DNA from: JASGDB01 sp049841315
Lineage (GTDB): Bacteria; Bacteroidota; Bacteroidia; Flavobacteriales; Weeksellaceae
Assembly: GCA_049841315.1 (NCBI GenBank)
Contig: JASGDB010000064.1
Location: forward strand, 1 to 5,754
Reading direction: 5' to 3'
Length of the DNA: 5,754 bases
Position 1 is the first letter of the stretch, and the number at the start of each line of letters is the position of its first letter. A model generated the notes under the pieces. It searched no databases. It worked only from the letters and a program-made list of their open reading frames with translations, and was not told the DNA's origin. This document shows, piece after piece, positions 1 to 5,566 of the stretch. The position numbers were made by a program, and so were the translations under genes.

Positions 1-40
1 ATCACGAATACCAAAAAAATCAATAAAAAAAGATGAGTAA

Positions 41-459
41 ACGTGGAAAGATATGGAATCCTATGCCAAAGCAAAAGAAGATTTTCTGCGAAATTATCTT
101 GATTTGCCTAACGGAAACCTCCGTTCGGTACTATATTTCCAGCAGAGAGGCAACGGCAAAAATATTTCACGAAGCAATCCGGCTGCATTGGGGAATAGAA
201 ATCGATGATTCGCCGATTCCGAAAATAAAAAAACAAAAAACAGAGGCAAAATAAGTTGCATTGGGTTTTGGATGTTGCCTTTGGAGAAGATGCCTCCAGA
301 AAAAGAGAGGGAAATGCAGCTCAAAACTTCTCGATTCTTTCAAAAATAGCTCTGAACATCCTCAAAAAAGAAACATCAGCAAAAAACGGAATCAAAGGAA
401 AAAGGCTCAAAGCCGCTTATGACAACAATTATCTGCTAAAAGTCATCGAAAAAGTGTGA
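41..459 (+). pseudogene. ISAs1-family transposase remnant, deleted and frameshifted
   Basis: Three reading frames together give recognisable pieces of an ISAs1-type DDE transposase. Codons from 41 to about 115 read TWKDMESYAKAKEDF then LRNYLDLPNG, which resembles the N-terminal DDE_Tnp_1-associated region (usually ...W.DIE.F...K..WL...L.LPNGIPSHDT). From about 114 to 200 a second frame gives ETSVRYYISS and EAIRLHWGIE, close to the C-terminal region. From 250 to 459 a third frame gives NKLHWVLDVAFGEDASRK, then GNAAQNFS, GIKGKRLKAAYDNNYLLK and a stop. The catalytic middle, roughly 200 residues of a protein normally near 370, is missing at a junction around 113-120. A 49-nt insert at 201-249 separates GIE from NKLHW and shifts the frame. 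A stop codon at 38-40 precedes the first piece. No product can be functional. Family assignment is from remembered motifs and is strong for the C-terminal part. Confidence 0.85.
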
Positions 460-465
460 GTTTGC

Positions 466-521
466 CTTGAAAATTATCCCCTTTAGGGTTAGGGAAATTG
501 ATTTTGATGAAATTTAAACAT
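466..521 (+). repeat. Terminal repeat of the ISAs1-like element (copy A)
   Basis: These 56 bp lie just 3' of the transposase stop. Their reverse complement matches 5426-5481 with four mismatches. The shared core reads CCCTAACCC, then after conversion AATTTCCC and TTTCATCAAAAT, ending in TGTTTAAATTT at the outer edge. Position immediately after the transposase frame makes it the right end of the IS. The outer boundary is near 521, because similarity to the second copy stops there. Confidence 0.7.
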
Positions 522-559
522 TTCTAAAAATATAGTATAATTTTAGCGATCGAAAATTC

Positions 560-592
560 AAATCCCTGTAAGTGAATTACTTACAGGGATTT
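560..592 (-). terminator. Hairpin terminator of tRNA-Ser
   Basis: A perfect 14-bp inverted repeat (560-573 with 579-592, loop GAATT at 574-578) begins three bases beyond the tRNA 3' end on the minus strand. Read on that strand it is followed by TGAATTTTCG, a weak U-tract. Position and stability fit a transcription terminator or 3' processing barrier. The arm is not GC-rich overall but contains CCCTGTAAG. Confidence 0.7.
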
Positions 593-595
593 TAG

Positions 596-682
596 CAGAG
601 AGGAAGGGATTCGAACCCTCGATACAGTTACCCGTATACTACCTTTCCAGGGTAGCTCCTTCAACCACTCGGACACCTCTCT
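596..682 (-). tRNA. tRNA-Ser (anticodon GGA)
   Basis: The minus strand folds as a class II tRNA of 87 nt. The 7-bp acceptor stem AGAGAGG/CCTCTCT (676-682 with 597-603) has discriminator G at 596, as expected for serine. The D-arm contains GAGTGGTTGAAGGAG. The anticodon stem CTACC/GGTAG encloses loop CTGGAAA, putting anticodon GGA at 646-648 (reads UCC and UCU). A long variable arm follows (TATACGGGTAACTGTAT region), then the T-arm GAGGGTTCGAATCCCTT. The CCA end is not encoded: the bases after the discriminator are CTA, so it must be added enzymatically. The gene stands alone, with a promoter upstream and a hairpin downstream. The nearby IS end is about 75 bp from its 3' end, but no integrase or duplicated attachment sequence is visible. 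Confidence 0.97.
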
Positions 683-693
683 AAATTGGTGTG

Positions 694-724
694 CAAAAAT
701 ACATTTTTCTTCGAAAGAAACAAA
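694..724 (-). promoter_or_regulatory. Promoter of tRNA-Ser (Bacteroidetes type)
   Basis: On the minus strand a perfect -7 element TATTTTTG (694-701, consensus TAnnTTTG) lies 19 bp downstream of a -33 element TTTG (721-724). The -7 box ends 11 bp before the first base of the tRNA. Spacing and both boxes match the known flavobacterial sigma-A promoter. Confidence 0.8.
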
Positions 725-771
725 GGTTTTATCCTAAAAATATTTTTCTTCTAAATTATAACCCTTTGCTC

Positions 772-792
772 AAAAAAAAACCTCATAGGTTT
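772..792 (-). terminator. Terminator of the TonB-dependent receptor gene
   Basis: On the minus strand AAACCT-ATG-AGGTTT (778-792) forms a 6-bp stem with a 3-nt loop, and a run of nine T residues (772-780) overlaps and follows it. It starts 14 bp after the receptor stop codon. The stem is short, but the layout is the usual flavobacterial intrinsic terminator. Confidence 0.75.
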
Positions 793-806
793 GTATCAAT
801 AAAAAT

Positions 807-2957
807 TTACTTTCCGCCGCCTTCGTTTTTCTCGACATCGGTTTTGGAATTTTCTTTGACTTTTTGGTTTCCGAAACGTTTGATGAATGTGAGCGAAATG
901 CCGTACCAATCCCATTTGTTGGATTTCCAAAACGTGCCAATCGGGCTGTAAGTCGTTCCCGTAAATCCCGGTCTTTGGAAAATATTGTTCAAGCGGATAC
1001 TCGCTTCCATTTGGTTTACCGGGAAAATTTTGGTTATGGAAATGCTGTGGAAAACGTTCATTTTTTCGGCGTAAGAATTGCCGTTGTTCTGTGTGAAAAC
1101 ATTGACCCAAGCGTTGATATTGATGTTTTTGTCAAACAAATTGGTGTAGGAAATATTAGACGAAGCGTTCAGATTGGTAAGATAATTTTTGGCGTTCAGA
1201 TTATTTTTAGTGTTAAAATCGCTGTTGTCCGTATAATCCACCCCGATTCCGAGATTGATATTCAGTTTGTTTTTCAAAAAAGTCTGGTTGGTATTGGCAT
1301 AAACGGAATATTTTTGGGATTTTCCTATGAAATTTTGGGGAATTTCAATCATTTTTCCGTCTTCCACAACATAAATATCCCAATAATCCTGATTGCTGAA
1401 CCAATAATTTGCCGAGATGAAATATTTCTTCAAAATCCCGAATTTCATTACAATCCTGTCACTCGGATTGGGAAGCAAATCCATATTTCCGCGAGAATAC
1501 ATTCCGTTGTCAGACGACATCAGAAACGGATTAAATTCCGTGTACCAAGGTCGCCAAAGATTGTGTCTGTAATCCAAACTCAAATCGTATTTATCTGAAA
1601 ACGAATATTTTAACAAAATATTTGGCAGAAAAGTCCCGTAAGAATTGGTTTTCTCAATATTGCCGACCTCTTGTCTGAGTTTGAAACTGATGTGTTCGTA
1701 GCGAAGTCCGATTCGGGTTTCCAATTTCTCAAAAAACGTTTTGCTGTAATTGGCGTAAACCGAATTGAGGTTGTCGGAATAATGAAAATTATTACTTTTC
1801 GTAGTGTCAAATTCCCATAAATTGTTGGTCAAACCGAAATAATCGCTCGGATTCACGTTGTTGTTAAAATCCATTTTTCCGCCGGCTTCCAGAGTTCCGC
1901 CCTCTTTTCCGAGCGGCGTTGTATAATCAACTTTCAGATAATAATTCCGTGTTTGGTTATTTCCGGCAATCCGCGTTCCGGTCGGGATTACAGACGAACT
2001 GACGGTTTTGATAAAATTAGTTTCCGCATCTTCGGAATCGTAATTATTTCCGATATTGATGTCCAGAATTTTGTTTTTTTCCTTGTCGTAATATTTGTAG
2101 AACAGATTCGTTCCCAAGAAGTTAGAAGCCCCCGAAGTATTCCTATTTTGAAAATAAGAATCCTGAAAAACATCACCCAAATAATTTTCACCATTGGCTT
2201 CCGCAGAAGAACCAACCTTGTTTCCAAAGTATTCCACCACCAATCCAACATTGTTTTTTTCGTCCAACTCAAATTCCGAAGTTGAGGAAAAAGATTTGCC
2301 TTTGTATCTTCCCAAATCTTGTAATTCCACTTTGGTTACGGCATTATTTTCATATAACGTGTTGATACTCTTTTCATTAAAAACACCGGTGTTATCATTA
2401 TAACTTCCCGTAAACGTCTGCGTAAAATTTTTCTTATGATAATTCAGGTTGAAATTGGAGTATTGAGAATTTTTTATGCTTTGCGAATTGGTCAGCGAGA
2501 CGCTTCCTTTCAAACCCTCGTCTTCACGCTTTTTGAGAACGATATTGATGACCGAACCCTGCGTTTCGTAGCGCGAAGACGGACTTGTGATGACTTCGAT
2601 TTTCATCAGATTGTCCGCAGGAATACTCGCCAAATAATCTTTGAGTTCTTTACCTGTAAAAACCGATTTTCTATCGTTGATGTAAACCGTTACGGATTCG
2701 CCTTGCGCTTTTACGGCATCGTTGTTGTCGATGCTTACAAGCGGCGTCATTCTCAGAACGTCCCAAGTTGTATTTCCCGCCAAAATGGAAGAATTGGCAA
2801 CATTAAAAACCGTTCTGTCGGCTTTGCTTTCTACGGTCGGCTTTTTGGCAATGACGGTTACGGCTTCTATTTCTTTTTGTTTAACGGTATCTTTTTCGGT
2901 TTGCGAAAAACAGAAGTTGGCAAGGAAAACTGCCGTTGAGGTCAAAAATAATTTCAT
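807..2957 (-). CDS. TonB-dependent outer-membrane receptor, OMP_b-brl_3 type
   Basis: This 716-residue protein is a predicted outer-membrane channel that takes up a ligand using TonB energy. Residues 1-18 form a signal peptide with likely cleavage near FSQ (17-19). A TonB-box-like stretch IEAVTVIA lies at 30-37. The plug domain spans about 40-143 and ends in KIEVITSPSSRYETQGSVIN followed by IVLKK, a signature of this family. Residues from about 148 are alternating aromatic and polar beta-strands of a 22-stranded-type barrel (OMP_b-brl_3). The last strand, around WDWYGISLTFIKRF, is followed by an unusual charged tail, KVKENSKTDVEKNEGGGK. Many relatives carry an N-terminal carboxypeptidase-D-like domain; this one lacks it and is correspondingly short. 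No SusD-like partner lies beside it, so a SusC polysaccharide role is unlikely. The ligand cannot be told. The ATG start is chosen because it directly begins the signal peptide; no Shine-Dalgarno site is present, as usual in the phylum. Confidence 0.93.
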   Translation of the reverse strand: MKLFLTSTAVFLANFCFSQTEKDTVKQKEIEAVTVIAKKPTVESKADRTVFNVANSSILAGNTTWDVLRMTPLVSIDNNDAVKAQGESVTVYINDRKSVFTGKELKDYLASIPADNLMKIEVITSPSSRYETQGSVINIVLKKREDEGLKGSVSLTNSQSIKNSQYSNFNLNYHKKNFTQTFTGSYNDNTGVFNEKSINTLYENNAVTKVELQDLGRYKGKSFSSTSEFELDEKNNVGLVVEYFGNKVGSSAEANGENYLGDVFQDSYFQNRNTSGASNFLGTNLFYKYYDKEKNKILDINIGNNYDSEDAETNFIKTVSSSVIPTGTRIAGNNQTRNYYLKVDYTTPLGKEGGTLEAGGKMDFNNNVNPSDYFGLTNNLWEFDTTKSNNFHYSDNLNSVYANYSKTFFEKLETRIGLRYEHISFKLRQEVGNIEKTNSYGTFLPNILLKYSFSDKYDLSLDYRHNLWRPWYTEFNPFLMSSDNGMYSRGNMDLLPNPSDRIVMKFGILKKYFISANYWFSNQDYWDIYVVEDGKMIEIPQNFIGKSQKYSVYANTNQTFLKNKLNINLGIGVDYTDNSDFNTKNNLNAKNYLTNLNASSNISYTNLFDKNININAWVNVFTQNNGNSYAEKMNVFHSISITKIFPVNQMEASIRLNNIFQRPGFTGTTYSPIGTFWKSNKWDWYGISLTFIKRFGNQKVKENSKTDVEKNEGGGK

Positions 2958-2986
2958 TATGATTTTTATTTCACGTTATATAATAA

Positions 2987-3023
2987 GACAATCAAAGGAG
3001 CGGAATTGTTACATCTGATTGTC
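2987..3023 (-). promoter_or_regulatory. Spaced 8-bp inverted repeat upstream of the receptor
   Basis: GACAATCA (2987-2994) and TGATTGTC (3016-3023) are exact reverse complements separated by 21 bp, about 30 bp before the receptor start. The centre-to-centre distance of 29 bp is near three helical turns, so a dimeric regulator could bind. It could equally be a hairpin in the mRNA leader. I found no convincing -7/-33 pair beside it. Confidence 0.4.
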
Positions 3024-3030
3024 AAAATTC

Positions 3031-3110
3031 TTTTAAACGCCATCTAACCTTCCGGCTTTCCCGTGGCACAATAATTCCGAACCGTCCTTTCTGGAATATT
3101 CCGCCGGCTC
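3031..3110 (-). other. GC-rich foldable leader segment of unknown role
   Basis: This non-coding stretch is about half G+C, clearly richer than the AT-rich spacers around it. On the minus strand it can form an outer stem CCGGC/GCCGG (3103-3107 with 3052-3056). Inside it is a second stem AATATTCC/GGAATTATT (3093-3100 with 3070-3078, one bulge) with a loop containing AGAAAGGACGG. It lies between the end of the GSCFA gene and the receptor start, so it may be part of the receptor's 5' leader. I do not recognise a known riboswitch class, and the folding was done by eye. Confidence 0.3.
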
Positions 3111-3164
3111 AAAAAAAATAACAAACTTCAACGGATAATGGCATTACGGCTATGAAACTTTGTT
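3111..3164 (-). terminator. Probable terminator of the GSCFA gene
   Basis: On the minus strand AACAAA (3159-3164) pairs with TTTGTT (3120-3125), and after a small bulge TTCA (3153-3156) pairs with TGAA (3127-3130). The 22-nt loop contains a minor TAAT/ATTA stem. The hairpin is followed by TTATTTTTTTT (T-run at 3111-3118). The stem overlaps the first base of the GSCFA stop codon. The low GC content makes it a moderate candidate. Confidence 0.5.
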
Positions 3165-4114
3165 CAAAATATTTTATGTTTCACTTTTTTCCTCTGCACT
3201 TCTATCCTTTCATTTATATTTTGCATAAATTTTACATATTTTGCATTATTTTTATCGGAAGTGCGGTGATTTAATGCCTGATTGATTTTAAAATTTTCGG
3301 TAATAAAATCTTTCGTTTCCTGAGAAAAATAAGCGTTCCCGAATTTTTCAAAAATATAATTAACCGCCTGAGAATTGGGATGAATCAAATCGTCTTTATA
3401 AAAACGGTAATCCCGCAAATCGTCCATAAGAATCTCATAAACAGGAAGATAATGGCAGTAATCCAGCTCGTGAACGACTTCGTGAAGTGCATTAATCAAT
3501 CGGGATTTGCTCCAAAGGTTTTCCGAAATTCCGTCTTTCGTGTGGCGAACCGGCGAAACCGTAAACAAAATCTGAACGCCTTCGGGACAAATGTCTTTTA
3601 AATTCAAAATCGTTTCCTGTATGGAAGCAATAATTTCATCGGTGGAAAGCATTCTTTTTTCAAAAAATTTCTGCGGAATTTTGTGGCAGTTGGCTACGAG
3701 CTGGTTTTTCGGGAGAAACTCGTAAATAAACGACGTTCCGTAAGTGATGAACACCCAATTAGTTTGCTGTAAAAAAAGATTCGCTTTTTCAATCTCCGAA
3801 TTGATTTTTTCCAGTGTGCGATGAGCATAAGGAAAATCAAAATCGGTATGGTGTTCCAACGAAATATAGTCGTTATTGTAAACAATTAAATCTTCTTCGG
3901 TATAAAAATCCGAATCGTGAAGCCTTTTTACGGCAATATTCACGGAATGCGGATTGAAAATAGTCCCGAACGGATTGCTCACTGTTTGAAGTTGTCCTTC
4001 GGAAAGCAAACCGGAAATTTCGGTCGCAAAACAAGAGCCGACAGAAAAGATTTTGTCTTCGGGTTCTATTTTTTTATCGGATATTTTGATTTCGACTTCG
4101 GTACGGAATTTCAT
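3164..4114 (-). CDS. GSCFA-domain protein, predicted SGNH-like hydrolase
   Basis: The 316-residue product carries the motif that names the GSCFA family, GSCFA at 26-30 in the context FSVGSCFATEI. Further conserved blocks are NPFGTIFNPHS (47-57), VFITYGTSFIYEF (121-133), NCHKIP (142-147), TVSPVRH (185-191) and DLIHPNSQ (242-249). The layout fits an SGNH/GDSL-like fold, with Ser27 as possible nucleophile and Asp242/His245 as the Asp-x-x-His pair. That catalytic assignment is inference, and no substrate is established for the family. There is no signal peptide or membrane segment, so it is probably cytoplasmic. The start is the ATG at 4114. An in-frame TTG 33 bp further up would only add translated octamer repeat. 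It follows the polyprenyl synthase by 89 bp with no clear promoter between, which suggests co-transcription. Confidence 0.9.
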   Translation of the reverse strand: MKFRTEVEIKISDKKIEPEDKIFSVGSCFATEISGLLSEGQLQTVSNPFGTIFNPHSVNIAVKRLHDSDFYTEEDLIVYNNDYISLEHHTDFDFPYAHRTLEKINSEIEKANLFLQQTNWVFITYGTSFIYEFLPKNQLVANCHKIPQKFFEKRMLSTDEIIASIQETILNLKDICPEGVQILFTVSPVRHTKDGISENLWSKSRLINALHEVVHELDYCHYLPVYEILMDDLRDYRFYKDDLIHPNSQAVNYIFEKFGNAYFSQETKDFITENFKINQALNHRTSDKNNAKYVKFMQNINERIEVQRKKVKHKIF

Positions 4115-4115
4115 T

Positions 4116-4199
4116 TTATTCAATGTAACAATGTACCAATTCACCAATGTAACAATCCGTTTGCAAATTGGTACATTGTTATATTGTTACATTGGTAAA
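4116..4199. repeat. Inverted pair of 8-bp tandem arrays filling an intergenic gap
   Basis: The + strand at 4168-4199 reads four octamers: TTGGTACA, TTGTTATA, TTGTTACA, TTGGTAAA. The + strand at 4116-4155 reads the reverse-complement type: TTATTCAA (degenerate), TGTAACAA, TGTACCAA, TTCACCAA, TGTAACAA. Between them sits TCCG and the self-palindrome TTTGCAAA (4160-4167). The halves can pair as 21 bp with one mismatch (4121-4141 with 4166-4186) or, in another register, as 14 perfect bp (4143-4156 with 4183-4196). The array covers nearly all of the 89-bp gap between the two genes and stops one base before the GSCFA ATG. Confidence 0.8.
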
Positions 4200-4203
4200 T
4201 TAT

Positions 4204-5175
4204 TTAAGATTCTCTCCTCAACAGATAATTGGCGAGTTCGATGAACGGTTTTTTCTTTTCGTCCGGAACGTTAATCTGTTTCAGATAATTTTGTCCTATT
4301 TCATTATGTTTTTGAACGAGGCGGAGCGTTTTTTCATCAACTTTTGTTCTTCTGAAAATCTTTTCTACACCATATATTTTATCGATATTATCCGTTTTTT
4401 TGGAATACCAGAAATCCAGTTCCTTGCGCTCGTCTTCCGTTGCATGCTCGCGTGCGAGGAGATACATGACGGTTTTTTTGTTTTCATAAATATCTCCGGC
4501 GTGTTTTTTTCCGAACTGTTCTGCATTCCCGAAAACATCCAGATAATCATCCATAATCTGAAACGCAATCCCGATATGTTTTCCGAAATTGAAAATCGCC
4601 TTTGCCTCCTTGAAATCCGCACGAGCAATCAACGCTCCTATTTCAAAGGAGCATGCGCTGAGAACACCGGTTTTATAGGTAATCATGCGGATATAATCAT
4701 CGTAGGAAACGTTTTCCTGTGTTTCAAAATTGATGTCGTACTGCTGTCCTTCGCACAAAAGAAGCCCTGTGTGCGTAAACACTCGGATACAGGCTTTGAA
4801 CAAATCCGGCTCGAGGTCTTCAAAAAATTTGTAGGCTTTCAGCAGTAGTCCGTCTCCGGAAAGAATCGCAGTATTCAAACCATGAACGGTGTGAATGGTC
4901 GGAACATTTCTTCGGAGTGGAGCCTCATCCATAATATCATCGTGAATGAGCGTAAAATTGTGAAAATATTCAATGGCAAGGGCAGGTTTTATGGCTTTCT
5001 GCAAGTCTCCTCCGAACAAATCACATCCCATAAGCACCATAATCGGGCGCAGTCTTTTTCCTCCGTGGGAGATGATGTAATTCATCGGTTCATACAGTTC
5101 GGTTGGTTTGTCTTTGAATCTGTATTTGTCAACAGCCTGAGCTACGATTTCCTGATACTTGTCTAAAAATTCCAT
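4204..5175 (-). CDS. Short-chain polyprenyl diphosphate synthase
   Basis: This 323-residue protein of the trans-isoprenyl diphosphate synthase family condenses isopentenyl diphosphate with an allylic diphosphate in the cytoplasm. All hallmark motifs are present: GGKRLRP (38-44), the first aspartate-rich motif DDIMD (79-83) followed by RR (88-89), GQQYDI (143-148), KT (168-169), and the second aspartate-rich motif FQIMDDYLD (205-213). The late GKKHAGDIYENKKT segment is at 222-235. Length is normal for the family. The first motif is the plain DDxxD form, without the two-residue insertion of typical bacterial farnesyl synthases. Phe75, five residues before it, and Thr76 at -4 suggest a C15-C20 product, probably geranylgeranyl or farnesyl diphosphate rather than a long quinone side chain; this is inference from known chain-length rules. 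It is the first gene of a probable two-gene transcript with the GSCFA gene. Enzyme class is certain, product length is not. Confidence 0.95.
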   Translation of the reverse strand: MEFLDKYQEIVAQAVDKYRFKDKPTELYEPMNYIISHGGKRLRPIMVLMGCDLFGGDLQKAIKPALAIEYFHNFTLIHDDIMDEAPLRRNVPTIHTVHGLNTAILSGDGLLLKAYKFFEDLEPDLFKACIRVFTHTGLLLCEGQQYDINFETQENVSYDDYIRMITYKTGVLSACSFEIGALIARADFKEAKAIFNFGKHIGIAFQIMDDYLDVFGNAEQFGKKHAGDIYENKKTVMYLLAREHATEDERKELDFWYSKKTDNIDKIYGVEKIFRRTKVDEKTLRLVQKHNEIGQNYLKQINVPDEKKKPFIELANYLLRRES

Positions 5176-5195
5176 AAGATAATTCGGGTTTCCTG

Positions 5196-5226
5196 CAAAA
5201 ATAAGGATTTTAAAGGGACTTTGAAA
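5196..5226 (-). promoter_or_regulatory. Promoter of the polyprenyl synthase gene
   Basis: On the minus strand a perfect -7 box TATTTTTG (5196-5203) is preceded, after a 19-bp spacer, by TTTC (5223-5226), three of four matches to the -33 TTTG box. The -7 box lies 20 bp before the ATG, which gives a short leader of about 10-15 nt. Confidence 0.7.
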
Positions 5227-5281
5227 CTATGAACTGGTTAAAATATTACTGAAATATTTATAATGACAGTTTGTTTTTCTG

Positions 5282-5289
5282 TATTTTTG
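5282..5289 (+). promoter_or_regulatory. -7 element of the truncated small gene
   Basis: TATTTTTG matches TAnnTTTG exactly and lies 21 bp before the ATG at 5311. The -33 position (5259-5262) reads TATA and is a poor match, while a TTTG at 5270-5273 is too close. It is divergent from the synthase promoter, about 80 bp away. Confidence 0.5.
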
Positions 5290-5310
5290 TATAGATAAAA
5301 ATTAATGTAA

Positions 5311-5433
5311 ATGAATCAAATACAACTTTATAAAGCATTTTCCCAAAAAAGAGAGTCCTACTATTTAGAGCAAATAGAGCATTTTGAAAATGGAAAAAAA
5401 TACAGATTTAATTATTCTGCTTTAGATGTTTAA
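5311..5433 (+). pseudogene. 5' fragment of a small gene cut by a repeat element
   Basis: A 40-codon frame begins MNQIQLYKAFSQK and continues YYLEQIEHFENGKK, then YRFNYSALDV and a stop. The last native codon is probably the Leu ending at 5424: the repeat element starts at 5425 with GATGTTTAA, which supplies the codons for Asp and Val and the stop. The stretch YYLEQIEHFENGKKYRFNYSAL resembles the start of DUF2628-like small membrane proteins (pattern Y...E.FE.G.K..FNW.AFFFG..WF.YRKMY), where a hydrophobic core would follow directly. That core is absent, and the DNA beyond the element at 5738-5754 does not obviously resume it. A good -7 box upstream supports a once-expressed gene. Alternatively it is an intact 40-residue protein. 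The family match is from memory and tentative. Confidence 0.5.
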
Positions 5434-5481
5434 ATTTCATCAAAATTAATTTCCCTAACCCAAAAGGGTATAATTTTGAAG
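5426..5481 (-). repeat. Terminal repeat of ISAs1-like type (copy B, inverted)
   Basis: These 56 bp match the reverse complement of 466-521 at 52 positions. The differences lie in AAAAT(C/T)AATTT, CCC(T/A)AAAGGG, GGG(G/T)ATAAT and TTTT(C/G)AAG. The copy forms the outer two thirds of the left arm of the MITE-like element. Beyond 5481 the two copies diverge: copy A runs into transposase coding sequence, copy B into the GCTCTTTTGAGC inner block. Confidence 0.75.
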
Positions 5482-5548
5482 CTCTTTTGAGCGTGTTTTT
5501 CACAAGGTTGATGAAGTTTAAAATTAAGATTACACAGTTAAAGTTTAA

Positions 5549-5566
5549 GAGCCTGTTTAAATTTTA
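5549..5566 (+). repeat. Internal IS-end-like motif within the MITE core
   Basis: GAGCCTGTTTAAATTTTA lies inside the core of the element. Its TGTTTAAATTTTA part (5554-5566) is the exact reverse complement of 5723-5735 near the right terminus. It may mark an older or nested element running from 5549 to about 5737. GAGCCTGTTTAAA-type ends occur in some IS5-like elements, but I could not confirm that here. Confidence 0.35.

Noticed and set aside
94..324. 76-codon minus-strand frame over the transposase remnant
   Set aside because: The + strand carries clear transposase similarity, so this frame is incidental.
560..682. tRNA-Ser as an integration site with an attached island
   Set aside because: No integrase gene is present. 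The 3' part of the tRNA is not repeated elsewhere in the window, and the hairpin next to it is explained as a terminator.
691..951. 86-codon + strand frame between the tRNA and the receptor
   Set aside because: It crosses the tRNA promoter and the receptor terminator and runs antisense into the receptor 3' end. It has a low-complexity F/K/P composition and no domain.
864..1598. 244-codon open frame on the + strand
   Set aside because: It lies wholly inside the receptor gene on the opposite strand. Its composition (rich in I, V, F, R) is what antisense beta-barrel sequence gives, and it has no recognisable domain.
2436..2939. 167-codon open frame on the + strand
   Set aside because: It is antisense to the signal peptide and plug of the receptor, with no start context or known domain.
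4115..4147. TTG start extending the GSCFA protein by 11 residues
   Set aside because: The added residues are only the translated octamer array, and homologous proteins begin near the MKFRTEV segment. ATG at 4114 is the better start.
4116..4199. CRISPR array
   Set aside because: Units are 8 bp and contiguous with no spacers, and no cas gene is present.
4168..4848. 226-codon open frame on the + strand
   Set aside because: It is antisense to the polyprenyl synthase, whose catalytic motifs are complete, and its first codons translate the octamer array.
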